Part shown: positions 16,641-27,533 of the stretch, in pieces
How the letters are laid out: each line of letters opens with the position of its first letter
Position numbering within the stretch: the stretch's first letter is position 1
Source: Actinomadura livida
Lineage (GTDB): Bacteria > Actinomycetota > Actinomycetes > Streptosporangiales > Streptosporangiaceae
Reading direction: 5' to 3'
Length of the DNA stretch: 64,000 nucleotides
Assembly: GCF_014648675.1 (NCBI RefSeq)
Contig: NZ_BMRO01000004.1
Location: 276,638-340,637 of the forward strand
The notes under the pieces: generated by a model
Seen by the model: the letters and a program-made list of their open reading frames with translations, nothing else
Told to the model about the DNA's origin: nothing
Databases searched by the model: none
Position numbers and translations under genes: made by a program

Positions 16641-19600
16641 GTGCGTTTCGGGGTGCTCGGCCCGCTCGCCGTCTGGACCGACGACGGCGGGCTCGTTCCG
16701 GTGCCCGGGCTCAAGGTCCGGGCGCTGCTGGCCGGCCTCCTGGTCCGCGAGGGCCGCCCGGTCCCCGCCGACCGGCTGATCGACGACCTGTGGGGCGACG
16801 CCCTGCCCGGCAACCCGATGGGCGCGCTGTCGGCGAAGGTGTCGCAGCTGCGGCGGGTCCTGGAGGACGCCGAGCCGGGCGCGCGGGCGCTGGTGGAGTC
16901 GCGTCCCGCCGGGTACCTGCTGTGCGCCGCCGACGAGCAGGTGGACGCGCGGCGCTTCCAGCACCTGGTGGCCGCCGCGCGCCGCGCCGGGGAGCCGGAG
17001 GAGACCGCGGCCCTGCTCGCCGAGGCGCTGGAGCTGTGGCGCGGCCCCGCGTTCGCCGACTTCGCGGACGAGCCGTTCACCCGCCCCGCCGCCGCGCGCC
17101 TCGGCGAGCTGCGGGTCACCGCGCTGGAGGAGCACGCCGAGGCCCGGCTCGACCTGGGCGGGCACGGCGCCCTGGCCGGTGAGCTCGGCGCCGCGGTCGC
17201 CGCCCACCCGCTGCGGGAGCGGCTGCGGGCCGCGCACATGCGGGCGCTCTACCGGGCGGGCCGCCAGAACGAGGCGCTGGAGAGCTACGACGGCTACCGG
17301 ACGCTGCTCGCGGATGAGCTGGGCCTCGATCCCGGCGCCGAGCTGGCCGATCTCCAGCGCGCCGTCCTCCGGCAGGACCCGGCCCTCGACGCCCCCGCCG
17401 CGCCGGAGCCCCGCCCCCGGTCGAACCTGCCCGTCCCGCCGACCGAGCTGATCGGGCGGGACGGCGCCGTCCGGGAGATCCGGGCGCGCATCGGCACCGA
17501 CCGGCTCGTCACCCTCACCGGCCCCGGCGGCGTCGGCAAGACGCGGCTGGCGATCGAGACGGCGGCCGGGCTCGTGGACGCGTTCGGCGACGGCGTGTGG
17601 ATGGCGGAGCTGGCCGGGTTCGAGCGCTCCACGGTGCCCGACCTCGCGGAGGCCGTGACCGCGATCCTCGACATCCGGGACGCGCCGGGCACCGGGGGCG
17701 CGGCCCTGGACCGGCTCGCGGCGGCGCTCGGCGCCCGCCGGCTGCTGCTCGTCCTGGACAACTGCGAGCACGTGATCGAGCAGGCCGCCGAACTGGCGGA
17801 GCGGCTGCTGCGCCGCGTCCCCGGGGTGCGGATCCTCGCCACCAGCCGGGAGCCGCTCGCGCTGCCCGGCGAGGTGGTGTGGTCGGTGCCGCCGCTCGAC
17901 GTGCCCGGCGAGGGCGACGACCCCGGAGCCGCCGGGGCGGTCCGGCTCTTCGCGACCCGGGCGGCGGCGTCCTCGCGGCGGTTCCGGCTGGACGAGGCGA
18001 CGGCCGGCCCGGTCGGCGAGCTGTGCCGCCGCCTCGACGGCATCCCCCTCGCCCTGGAACTGGCCGCGACCAAGGTGCGGACGCTCGGCGTGGCGGGCAT
18101 CGTCGACCGGCTCGACGACCGGTTCCGGCTGCTGTCGTCCGGGCACCGCGGCGCCCCGGCCCGGCAGCGCACGCTCACCGCGATGATCGACTGGAGCTGG
18201 GACCTGCTGACCGAGCCGGAACGGGCCGTGCTGCGGCGGCTGTCCGTGCACGCCGACGGATGCGCGGCCGAGTCCGCCGAGGCCGTCTGCGCCGGGCCGG
18301 ACGTCCCCGCCGGGGAGGTCCTGGACGTCCTGGTGCGGCTGGTCGACCGCTCGCTGGTCGTGATGACGGAGCGGCCGGGCGAGGGGCCGCGCTACCGGCT
18401 GCTGGAGTCCGTCGCCGCCTACGCCGCCGAACGCCTGGCCGAGGCGGGCGAGGAGGAGCGGGCGCGCGCCGATCACGGCCGCCACTACCTCGACCTGGCC
18501 GAGCGCGCGGAACGGCACCTCTACGGCCCCGACCAGGCGCGCTGGCTCCGCCGGCTCGACCTGGAGTCGGCGAACCTCCGCCTCGCCCTGGACGCCGCCA
18601 CCGGAGACGCCGCGCTGCGGCTGGTCAACGCGCTCGGCTGGTACTGGTTCCTGCGCGGCCGGCTGACCGAGGCGCTGCGGTCGTTCGACGCGGCGCTCCG
18701 GCACGGCGGCGGGGACCCCGTGGTGCGCGCGAGGGCGCTGACGTGGCGCACGGGCCTCGCCGTCCTCAAGAGCGCCCCGCCGGACTGGCGGGCCCGCCGC
18801 GACGAGGCCCTCGCCCGCGTCGACGGGACCGGGGACGAGCGGCTGCGGGCCTGGGCGAGGTGGTTCCTGATCTACGCCAACGTCGAACTGGACGATGCCG
18901 GCGCGGGCGCCGCGGCGCTGGAGGAGGCGCTGGCCTCGTTCCGCGCGTCCGGTGACCGCTGGGGGGAGGCGGCGGCGCTCGCCCTGCGGGCCCAGCACGC
19001 CCACGCCCACGGAGACCCGGTCGCGCTGGAACGCGACGCCGAGCGGGCCGCCGCCCTGTTCGCCGAGGTCGGCGACCGCTGGGGCGGGCTCCAGACGGCG
19101 GAGTGGCTCGGCGCGGCGGCCGAGCTGACCGGCGACTACGACCGCGCCGAGCGGCTGCAGCACCGGGGCCAGCGGCTGGCCGAGGAACTGCGCCTGTGGC
19201 CGGACGTCGCCGTCCGGATGGCCTGGCGCGGCTGGATCGCCTACCTGCGCCGCGACTACGCGTCCGCCCGCCGGCTGTGCGGCCGCGCGCACCGGGTGGC
19301 CGTGGAGCAGGGCTTCGCGCAGGCCGTGACGTTCGCCGCCATCGGCCAGGGCCTGGCGGCGGCCGGCGAAGGCCGGCTGGACGATGCCGAGGACTGCCTG
19401 CGCCCTCTGCTGGCGGCGGCGTCCCCGGAGGAGTTCCCCCCGCTCTACCTCACCCTCGTCCAGACGGGCCTCGCCCGTGTGGCCGAGGCCCGCGGCGACG
19501 CGGCGCGCGCCCTCACCCTGCAGCGGGACGCCCTGGCCGTCGCGATCCGCCTGGAGGCCCCGCGCGACCTGGCGGGTTCGCTGGAGGGGCTGGCCTGCGC

Positions 19601-19862
19601 GCTGAGCCTCGCCGGCCGCACCGAGGACGCGGTGCACGCCCTGGGCAAGGCGGCGGCGATCCGCGAGTCGGCGGGCCTACCGCCCAGCCCGGCCGAACAG
19701 GAGGACATCGACCGCGCCACCGGCCGGCTCGGCGCCGCCCTCGGCCCGGCCGCGCTCGCCGCGGGCGCCCTCCTCGACCCGGCGGAGATCCTGCGGCGGG
19801 CGGAGTCGGTCCCGCCGTCGGGCGCGTCGGTGTGGCGGGCGGAAACGACGCCGGGCACCTAG
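16641..19862 (+). CDS. SARP/AfsR-like regulator with BTAD, NB-ARC-type ATPase and TPR region
   Basis: 1073 residues from GTG 16641. Domains in order are a winged-helix OmpR-like DNA-binding domain (about 1-90, FGVLGPLAVW, LLAGLLVREGRPVPADRLIDDLWG), a bacterial transcriptional activation domain (about 95-245, RRFQHLVAAARRAG, MRALYRAGRQNEALESY), a STAND/NB-ARC ATPase (Walker A LTGPGGVGKT near 293-300, Walker B LLLVLDNCEH near 370, ILATSREPLALPGE) and a long TPR-like helical region. AfsR-type proteins activate secondary metabolism or development when their ATPase switches state. No antibiotic cluster is next to it; the adjacent same-strand ABC exporter is the best local candidate target. Confidence 0.93.
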   Translation: MRFGVLGPLAVWTDDGGLVPVPGLKVRALLAGLLVREGRPVPADRLIDDLWGDALPGNPMGALSAKVSQLRRVLEDAEPGARALVESRPAGYLLCAADEQVDARRFQHLVAAARRAGEPEETAALLAEALELWRGPAFADFADEPFTRPAAARLGELRVTALEEHAEARLDLGGHGALAGELGAAVAAHPLRERLRAAHMRALYRAGRQNEALESYDGYRTLLADELGLDPGAELADLQRAVLRQDPALDAPAAPEPRPRSNLPVPPTELIGRDGAVREIRARIGTDRLVTLTGPGGVGKTRLAIETAAGLVDAFGDGVWMAELAGFERSTVPDLAEAVTAILDIRDAPGTGGAALDRLAAALGARRLLLVLDNCEHVIEQAAELAERLLRRVPGVRILATSREPLALPGEVVWSVPPLDVPGEGDDPGAAGAVRLFATRAAASSRRFRLDEATAGPVGELCRRLDGIPLALELAATKVRTLGVAGIVDRLDDRFRLLSSGHRGAPARQRTLTAMIDWSWDLLTEPERAVLRRLSVHADGCAAESAEAVCAGPDVPAGEVLDVLVRLVDRSLVVMTERPGEGPRYRLLESVAAYAAERLAEAGEEERARADHGRHYLDLAERAERHLYGPDQARWLRRLDLESANLRLALDAATGDAALRLVNALGWYWFLRGRLTEALRSFDAALRHGGGDPVVRARALTWRTGLAVLKSAPPDWRARRDEALARVDGTGDERLRAWARWFLIYANVELDDAGAGAAALEEALASFRASGDRWGEAAALALRAQHAHAHGDPVALERDAERAAALFAEVGDRWGGLQTAEWLGAAAELTGDYDRAERLQHRGQRLAEELRLWPDVAVRMAWRGWIAYLRRDYASARRLCGRAHRVAVEQGFAQAVTFAAIGQGLAAAGEGRLDDAEDCLRPLLAAASPEEFPPLYLTLVQTGLARVAEARGDAARALTLQRDALAVAIRLEAPRDLAGSLEGLACALSLAGRTEDAVHALGKAAAIRESAGLPPSPAEQEDIDRATGRLGAALGPAALAAGALLDPAEILRRAESVPPSGASVWRAETTPGT

Positions 19863-19963
19863 ACGCCGGGCGCCGGCGCGAAGATTGCGAAAACGTCGCG
19901 ATTCGTCAAAGATCCCCCGGGTCCCTTGTAACGCCCGTCACACACAAATGATCATCGGCCTCC

Positions 19964-22900
19964 ATGGGGCGACGACGGGGGTTCGTCATCGGGCGGATGG
20001 CCGGCGACCGGACGCTGATGCTGGCCGCCTGCGCGACCGCGCTGTTCACGACCGCGGTCCTCGCGGCACTGGCGGGCTACACCGGCCCGGTGACCCGCGA
20101 GGGGATGCGGCGCACCCTGGCGGACGCCACCTTCGAGACGGCCGGGACGACGATCGGCGCGCACGTCCGGCCCGGCGGGCTCGCCGAGGTCCGGGACCGG
20201 GTCGGCCGGGCGCTCGGCGAGATCTACGGGGACGTGCCGCTGGCGGTCTCGATGAGCGTGCGCGGCGACTCGTACACGCTGCCGGGCCAGGAGGACGCCG
20301 ACCATCCCGAGCTGACCACCTTCGCGGCCTACACCGGGATCGAGCGGCACGCGCGGCTCACCTCGGGCCGCTGGCCCGCCGCCGGCGGGAAGTCCGGCGA
20401 GGTCGAGGCCGTCCTGCCGCGCGCCGCGGCCGAGGCCATGCGCGTCGAGGTGGACGACGCCTTCACCCTGAAGGGGCGCGTCGACACGGCGTCGGCCGTG
20501 GACGTCCGGGTCGTCGGGCTGTTCGACGTCCCCGACCCCGGCCACCACTTCTGGCAGGGCGACGGGCTCGTCACGACCGGCGCCGAACGCCTCGACTACA
20601 CGACGTACGGGCCGCTGGTGGTGCCTCCCGAGGTGTTCGGGGAGCGCTTCGGCGGCACCGGCTCCGACGCCCGGTTCACCGTCCTGCCCGACCTGAGCGT
20701 CCTGGACACCGGCGACCTCGGCCCGCTCGCCGACCGCGTGGGCGCCGGTGAGGAGACCCTGCGGGAGGGCGGGGACGGCGCGCAGTACTCCGTGGTGACG
20801 GACTTACCGGAACTGCTGCGGCAACTGCGCGAGGCCGTCCAGGTCGCGCGCTCCGCGATGCTCATCCCGGTGATCCAGCTGGTGGTGCTGGCGGGATGCG
20901 CGTGGCTGCTCGTCGCCCGGCTCCTGGCCGACCACCGGCGCGGCGAGGTCGCGCTGCTGCGGACCCGCGGCATGGGAATGCGGCAGCTCGCGGCCGCCGG
21001 CCTCGCCGAGGGCCTGCTGGTCGTGCTGCCCGCCGCCGTGCTCGGCCCGCTGCTGGCCGGGCCGCTGCTGCGGCTGGCCGGGTACGCCCCGGCGGTGCGC
21101 GAGTCGGGGCTGCGGCCGGCGGCCGGGCCGTCCCCGGCGCTGTGGATCGTCTCGGTCGCGGTGGCGCTGGCCTGCGCGGTCGCCCTGACGATCCCGACGC
21201 TGCGCGGTGCGAACCGCACGTTCGTGGAGGCGCAGGCCGGGCTCGGCCGCCCGGGGCGGGGCGTGCTGCGCGGATCCGGCGTCGACCTGGCGCTGCTCCT
21301 CGTCGCCGGGCTGGCTGTCTGGCAGCTCACCCGGTACGGGGTGGACGGCGCGGGCGGCGGCCCCGGCGGCGGACCGGGCGGTGTGGACCCGTTCATCGTG
21401 TCCGGGCCCGCGCTGGCGCTGCTGGCCGGAGGGGTGCTGCTGCTCCGGGCGGTGCCGGCGGTGTCCCGCGCGGCCGAACGGGTCGCCACGCGGGGCCGGG
21501 GCCTCGTCCCCGCGCTCGGCACCCGGCAGGTCGGGCGCCGCCGTCTCCGCTACACGGGTCCGGTGCTCCTGCTGGTCATGGCGATGGCGGTCGGAGTGCT
21601 GTCGGTGACGACGATCTCGACGTGGAGCCGCTCGCACACCGACCGCGCGGACTTCAGGAGCGGCGCCGACCTGCGGTTCGTCCCGTCGTCCGGCGGTGAG
21701 GGCCCGGCGCCGCTCGGGCAGGGCGGGCGGTTCGCGGCGCTGCCCGGGGTGACGTCCGCGACACCGGTGCTGCGGGCGGACGCCAGTCTCGGCACCCGCC
21801 CGGCGGTCCTGCTGGGCGCGGACGCGACGGCGCTCGGCCCGCTGCTGCGCGTCCCGGCCGGCCTGCGGCGCGACCTGCGGCTGGACGAGCTGGCGCGGGC
21901 GCGTCCCGCCGCGCCGGCACTGACCGTCCCGGGACGGCCCGAGCGTCTCCTCTTCGACCTCCGGCTCAGCCCCGCCGAACCGGGCCGCCGCCCGCCGCCG
22001 GGCGAGGACCACGAGATCGCCGTGACGATCGTGGACGGGCAGGGATTCACCCGGAGGGCCGCCCTTCCCGGGATCGCCGCCGACGGCGACGAGCACACCA
22101 TCGCCCTGGACGATCTGGCCGGGCGGGACGGCGCGCTGTCCTACCCGCTGTCCATCCGGGGCATCCACTACTCCTACGACGAGAACCCCCTCGCGAAGGG
22201 GCTCGTGCTGGACGTCCTGTCCGTGCGGGGCGACGGCACCGGGGAGGCGCCCCGGCCGCCCGGTTCCCGATGGGCCGCGTTCGCCCGCTCCACGGACGCG
22301 ACGAAGCAGCTCGACCCGCGCGTGGCGGACACGGAGGGCGCGATGGGGCGGCTGACGATCCCGCCCACCCCGGAGCACGCGTCGGGGACCCGGGTCACCG
22401 AGCCGCTGGGGGAGGTCTCCGCGGTGCTCGGGACGGCGGCGGCGCCGCCGTCCCGCGGCCCGGGGAACACCGCTCTCCAGCCCGCCGTGCCGGGCGTCAT
22501 CACCGGCGAGGCGGCGCGCCGCGCCGGGGTCGGCACGGGAGGCACGGTCACGCTGAGCACCGTCGACGGCGACCAGCCGGTCGAGGTCGTGGGCGTGGCG
22601 CCCGCCCTGCCGAGCGTTCCGCCCGACGTCCCGGCCGTCCTGGTGGACCTGCCGACCCTCACCGGGAGCAGGCTCACCGCGGGCGGGGCGGACACCGGAA
22701 GCGTCACGCCCGGGGAGTGGTGGGCGGCGACGCGGGAAGGCCGCACCGGCCCCGCCGTCCAAGCGCTGACGGGCCATCCCGCCTGGGGCGAGGTCGCCGC
22801 CGACCGCACGGCGCTGCGCTCCCAGCGGCGGGACGCCCACCTGGGCGCGGCGCTCCAGGGAGCGCTGCTGCTGGGGTTCGGCGCGGCGCTCGCGTTCGCC

Positions 22901-23278
22901 GTCATCGCGTTCGTGGTGAACGCCGCCGTGACCGCCGGGGCACGCTCCCGCGAGCTGGCGGTGCTCCGGGCGCTCGGGGTGCGCCCCCGGCAGATCGCCG
23001 GGATGTTCGCGATCGAGCAGGCGTACCTGGTGGTGCTCGGATTGCTCGGCGGGACCGTCCTGGGGCTGGTGGTGGCGCGGCTCGTGGTCCCGCACGTGGT
23101 GCTGAGCGTGCAGGCGGCGGAGCCGTACCCGCCCGCCGAGCTGGTCGTCCGGTGGCCCGTGGTGCTGGGCATGCTCGCCGGGGTGGCGCTGGTGCTCGGC
23201 CTCGTGCTGCCGGCGGTGGTCCGGACGCTGCGCCGCCGGAATCTCGGCGCGGGCCTGCGCGCGGGGGAGGACCGATGA
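19964..23278 (+). CDS. FtsX-like ABC transporter permease (large, two FtsX domains)
   Basis: 1104 residues from ATG 19964. An N-terminal membrane helix (LMLAACATALFTTAVLAAL) precedes a large extracytoplasmic domain. A block of helices at about 300-540 includes the FtsX-type cytoplasmic loop RGEVALLRTRGMGMRQLAAAG. A second outside domain follows, and three C-terminal helices carry the FtsX repeat SRELAVLRALGVRPRQIAGMF. This is the MacB/LolCE-like architecture that drives mechanotransmission rather than channel transport. It is the first gene of a four-gene operon with ATGA overlaps at every junction. Substrate unknown; export of a lipid, peptide or antibiotic is plausible. Confidence 0.9.
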   Translation: MGRRRGFVIGRMAGDRTLMLAACATALFTTAVLAALAGYTGPVTREGMRRTLADATFETAGTTIGAHVRPGGLAEVRDRVGRALGEIYGDVPLAVSMSVRGDSYTLPGQEDADHPELTTFAAYTGIERHARLTSGRWPAAGGKSGEVEAVLPRAAAEAMRVEVDDAFTLKGRVDTASAVDVRVVGLFDVPDPGHHFWQGDGLVTTGAERLDYTTYGPLVVPPEVFGERFGGTGSDARFTVLPDLSVLDTGDLGPLADRVGAGEETLREGGDGAQYSVVTDLPELLRQLREAVQVARSAMLIPVIQLVVLAGCAWLLVARLLADHRRGEVALLRTRGMGMRQLAAAGLAEGLLVVLPAAVLGPLLAGPLLRLAGYAPAVRESGLRPAAGPSPALWIVSVAVALACAVALTIPTLRGANRTFVEAQAGLGRPGRGVLRGSGVDLALLLVAGLAVWQLTRYGVDGAGGGPGGGPGGVDPFIVSGPALALLAGGVLLLRAVPAVSRAAERVATRGRGLVPALGTRQVGRRRLRYTGPVLLLVMAMAVGVLSVTTISTWSRSHTDRADFRSGADLRFVPSSGGEGPAPLGQGGRFAALPGVTSATPVLRADASLGTRPAVLLGADATALGPLLRVPAGLRRDLRLDELARARPAAPALTVPGRPERLLFDLRLSPAEPGRRPPPGEDHEIAVTIVDGQGFTRRAALPGIAADGDEHTIALDDLAGRDGALSYPLSIRGIHYSYDENPLAKGLVLDVLSVRGDGTGEAPRPPGSRWAAFARSTDATKQLDPRVADTEGAMGRLTIPPTPEHASGTRVTEPLGEVSAVLGTAAAPPSRGPGNTALQPAVPGVITGEAARRAGVGTGGTVTLSTVDGDQPVEVVGVAPALPSVPPDVPAVLVDLPTLTGSRLTAGGADTGSVTPGEWWAATREGRTGPAVQALTGHPAWGEVAADRTALRSQRRDAHLGAALQGALLLGFGAALAFAVIAFVVNAAVTAGARSRELAVLRALGVRPRQIAGMFAIEQAYLVVLGLLGGTVLGLVVARLVVPHVVLSVQAAEPYPPAELVVRWPVVLGMLAGVALVLGLVLPAVVRTLRRRNLGAGLRAGEDR

Positions 23279-25860
23279 GGGGCCCGCTGCTGCGGCTGGC
23301 TCGCGCGCAGTGGGCGCCGCTCGTCGCGCTGGCCGCGCTGACGGCGGTGTCCGCGCTGCTCGCCACCGTCCTGCCGGCGCGGATCGCCGCCGGGTACGAC
23401 CGTGCCGCCGCGTCCGCGGTGGGCACGGGCGCGGACGTGCGCGTGGAGGGCCGGTCGGGAGGCGAGACCGGGGCGCGCATGATCCCCGGGATGGCGGCGA
23501 TGACGACCAACTCCCTCGCCTGGCAGGAGCTGCTGCCGCCCTCCCTGCGGGGCGCCGTCGGCGAGCCGGAGCCGTCGGTGACCTCCGGGCGCATGACGGT
23601 CGCCGGCGTGGCGCCGAGCCCGCGGCTGCTCTACCTGGGCTGGGACGAGGGCGCCTTCAGACGGGCCCACATCGTCGCGGGGGAGCCGCCCGTCAACCGA
23701 CCGTCCGGCATCGGCGACGAGGGCGACGAGATCCAGGTCGCCATCGGCCGGGAGTACGCCGACGCGATGGGGTACGCCCCCGGCGACCGCCTCGAGCTCC
23801 ATGAGCGCAACGTGCCCGCACCCGTGCGGGTCCGGATCACGGGTGTGTACGAGGCGGACGACGCCGCCGCCCCGTACTGGGCGCCGCGCCCCACCCTGCT
23901 GCGGCCCATGAAGGCGGGCATCGGCGACGGCGTCCTCGCCGATGTCGGCACCGCGCTCACCGACGCGGGCGGGTACACGATGCTCACCCGCCACCAGGAC
24001 CGGCGGCTCACCTACAGCTGGCGCTTCCCCGTCCACCGGGGCGCCGTCGACTCCGCGGGAGTCGCCGCCATGGCGGACGACCTGGACGCCTACCGGACCG
24101 CGGTGCGCGGCCGCTCCGACCTGTTCCCCTGCGAGGTCGTGACACCGCTCGACGGGCGGCTGCGCGGCTACGCGGACCGCCTCCACACGGCCAGGTCCGT
24201 CGTCGGGCCGGCGCTCGGCGGGCTCTCCGCCGTCGCCGCCGGGGTGCTGCTGCTGGCCGCCGGGCTGCTCGGGGTGCGGCTCAGGCCCGTCCTCGGGACG
24301 ATGCGGGCCCGCGGCGCCGCGCTCCGGCAGCTCGCCGTGCCCGCGTGCGGCCTGACCGTGCTCGCCGTCGTCCCGTCCGCCGCGCTCGGGTACGCGGCGG
24401 GGCGGCTGCTGGACGCCGGGCCCCCGCAGGCCGCGTCGCTGTACGCGATCGCCGCGTCGGTCCTGGCGGTCGTCGCCGTGTCCGCCGCGGCGGTGGCGCG
24501 GGAACGCGGCGGCGGCCTGGAGTCGTCGGCGGGCCGGCGGGACGACGTCGCCGCGGCGCGGCCGTCCCGGCGGCGGCTCGTCCTCGACCTCCTGCTCGTG
24601 GCGCTCGCCGTGATCGGTGTGGTGCTGGTGCGCGGCCGCGGCGCCGCCGCGGGGACCGACCCGCTGGTCGCCGCCGTGCCGGTGCTGCTCGGCGCGGCGC
24701 TCGGCGTCCTCGTCCTGCGCGCCTACCCCTACCTGCTGCGCGCCGCCGGGCCGTACCTGCGGCGGCGGCGCGGGGCCGTCGCGTTCCTCGGCCTCGCCCG
24801 CGCCGGACGGCAGGGGCTCGCCGGGACGCTGCCGCTGGCCGTCCTGCTCATCGCCACGGCCGTCGCGGGCTTCACCGCGACCGTCGGCACCTCGCTGCGC
24901 GACGGGCAGGAGCGCGCGTCCTGGGCCGAGGTGGGGGCCGACGCCCGGATCTCGGCCGGGCCCGTGGACGACGCCGCGCTCCGCCGGATCCGCGCGGTGC
25001 GCGGCGTGACCGGGGCGGTCCCGGCCCGGGTCGTGACGAACGTGACCGCCGAGGGGGACCGGGTCCCGGTGACCGTGATCGGCGTGGACCTGGACGCCTA
25101 CCGCGGGATCGCGCCCGGTGTGCCGGACGCGTCCGGGGCCTGGTTCTCGGTGTCCGCCTCCCGCCTCCTCGGCACGGACGCCGTGACGCTGAGCCGCCCC
25201 GGCCTCGACCCGATGCGCGTCACGCCGGCCGGGCGGATCGAGCGCTTCCCCGGCCTGGACCCGGGGTCGGCGTTCGTCGTCGTCCCGTACAAGCTGCTCG
25301 CCGAGGCGAAGGGGTTCCCGTCCGAGGTCTTCGTCGCCGGGGAGGGACTGGACGCCGAGGCGCTGCGCGCCGCCGTCCCCGGCCGGGACGTCCGGCTGCG
25401 GCAGGACGTGCTGGACGGCATGGCCGGCGTCCCGCTCGTCTCCGTCGTGCACGGCACGTTCTGGGACGTCGCGCTCGCGGGCGGCGCGTACGGGTTCCTC
25501 GCCGTGCTGCTCGTCCTCGTCGTGGGGGCCCGCGAACGGGGCCGCACCGTCGCCCGCCTCCGCGCCCTCGGGCTGAGCCGCCGGCAGAGCCGGGCCCTCG
25601 CGCTCGCCGAGATCGCGCCCGTCCTGCTCTGCGCGGTCGGGGCCGGCTGGGCGCTCGGCCTGCTGCTGCCCCGGATCATCGGCCCCGCCGCCGACCTGCG
25701 CCCCTACACCGGGGGCTTCGCCGCCGCCGCGCACCTCCCGGGCGCCCCCGCGCTGCTCGGGCTCGCCGCGGCCCTGCTGCTCGCCGCCGCCGCTGCCGCC
25801 GCCGTCGACCGCGCCGCCGACTCCCGCCCCGGAACCGCCCTGAGAACGGGGGACCCATGA
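23275..25860 (+). CDS. FtsX-like ABC transporter permease, second subunit
   Basis: 861 residues from ATG 23275, overlapping the previous stop in ATGA and following GGGGGAGGA. The N-terminal helix (PLVALAALTAVSALLATVL) is followed by an outside domain, helices near 310-420, a soluble domain, and a C-terminal FtsX block with GRTVARLRALGLSRRQSRALAL. It resembles its upstream neighbour in layout but is shorter. Together they would form a heterodimeric permease. The stop overlaps the ATPase start (ATGA at 25857-25860). Confidence 0.9.
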   Translation: MRGPLLRLARAQWAPLVALAALTAVSALLATVLPARIAAGYDRAAASAVGTGADVRVEGRSGGETGARMIPGMAAMTTNSLAWQELLPPSLRGAVGEPEPSVTSGRMTVAGVAPSPRLLYLGWDEGAFRRAHIVAGEPPVNRPSGIGDEGDEIQVAIGREYADAMGYAPGDRLELHERNVPAPVRVRITGVYEADDAAAPYWAPRPTLLRPMKAGIGDGVLADVGTALTDAGGYTMLTRHQDRRLTYSWRFPVHRGAVDSAGVAAMADDLDAYRTAVRGRSDLFPCEVVTPLDGRLRGYADRLHTARSVVGPALGGLSAVAAGVLLLAAGLLGVRLRPVLGTMRARGAALRQLAVPACGLTVLAVVPSAALGYAAGRLLDAGPPQAASLYAIAASVLAVVAVSAAAVARERGGGLESSAGRRDDVAAARPSRRRLVLDLLLVALAVIGVVLVRGRGAAAGTDPLVAAVPVLLGAALGVLVLRAYPYLLRAAGPYLRRRRGAVAFLGLARAGRQGLAGTLPLAVLLIATAVAGFTATVGTSLRDGQERASWAEVGADARISAGPVDDAALRRIRAVRGVTGAVPARVVTNVTAEGDRVPVTVIGVDLDAYRGIAPGVPDASGAWFSVSASRLLGTDAVTLSRPGLDPMRVTPAGRIERFPGLDPGSAFVVVPYKLLAEAKGFPSEVFVAGEGLDAEALRAAVPGRDVRLRQDVLDGMAGVPLVSVVHGTFWDVALAGGAYGFLAVLLVLVVGARERGRTVARLRALGLSRRQSRALALAEIAPVLLCAVGAGWALGLLLPRIIGPAADLRPYTGGFAAAAHLPGAPALLGLAAALLLAAAAAAAVDRAADSRPGTALRTGDP

Positions 25861-26764
25861 CCGACACGCCCGACCTCGCCGAACTGGAGCGCCGCGCCGC
25901 CGAACGCACGCCCGGCTACGGCGAGGGCGCCCACATCGTCTGCGACAACCTGGTCCGCATCTACAAGACCGAGGGGGTCGAGGTCGTCGCGCTCCAGGGC
26001 CTCGACCTGCTCGTCGACCCCGGCGAGCTGGTCGCCGTCGTCGGCGCGTCCGGCTCGGGGAAGTCCACGCTGCTGAACATCCTGTCCGGCCTGGACGTGC
26101 CGACCGCCGGCGTCGCCCGCGTCGCCGGCTCCGACCTGCTCACGATGGCGGCGCGGGAGCGGCTGGCGTTCCGGCGCGAGCGGGTGGGCTTCATCTGGCA
26201 GCAGACGTCCCGCAACCTGCTCCCGTACCTGACCGCCGCGCAGAACGTCGAGCTGCCGATGCGGTTCGCCGGGCGGTCCCGCCGCGCCCGCGCCACCCGT
26301 GCCGCCGAGCTGCTCGGCATGCTCGGCGTCGGCGACTGCGCGGGCCGCCGCCCGGACGAGCTGTCCGGCGGCCAGCAGCAGCGCATCGCCGTCGCGGTCG
26401 CCGTCGCCAACGAGCCCCGCGTCGTGCTGGCCGACGAGCCCACCGGCGAGCTCGACACCGCCACCGCCGCCGAGGTCTTCGCCGCGCTCCGCCAGGTCAA
26501 CGAGGAGTTCGGCACCACCACCGTCGTCGTCACCCACGACCGGCAGATCTCCGGGCACGTCGACCGCACGGTCGGCATCCGCGACGGCCGCACCAGCAGC
26601 GAGGTCCGCCGCCGCGCCGGCGCCGCCGAGGAGTACGCCGTGCTCGACCGGGCCGGGCGGGTGCAGCTGCCCGCGCCGTTCACCGAGGCGCTCGGCATGC
26701 GCGACCGCGTCCGGCTCAACCTCGAAACCGACCACATCCGCGTCCGGCCCGGTGAGGAGCGCGA

Positions 26765-26768
<4 letters not shown>
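25857..26768 (+). CDS. ABC transporter ATP-binding protein (MacB/LolD type) with AbrB-like tail
   Basis: 303 residues. Walker A GASGSGKST (63-71), Q-loop region FIWQQTSRNLLPYLTAAQNVELP, signature LSGGQQQR (169-176), Walker B VVLADEPTGELD and switch His in THDR identify a LolD/MacB-class ATPase. It has an unusual N-terminal extension of about 25 residues. A C-terminal tail (about 260-298, YAVLDRAGRVQLPAPF...LGMRDRVRLNLE) reads like an AbrB/MazE-type beta-hairpin fold. Overlaps on both sides (ATGA) indicate translational coupling in the exporter operon. Confidence 0.94.
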
Positions 26769-27463
<695 letters not shown>

Positions 27464-27533
27464 CGCCCCTCCTTGGCCGATGCCGGTTGCGGGGGGCCGG
27501 TTGCGGGGCGGCGCGGTGGGGAACTCGTCCTTC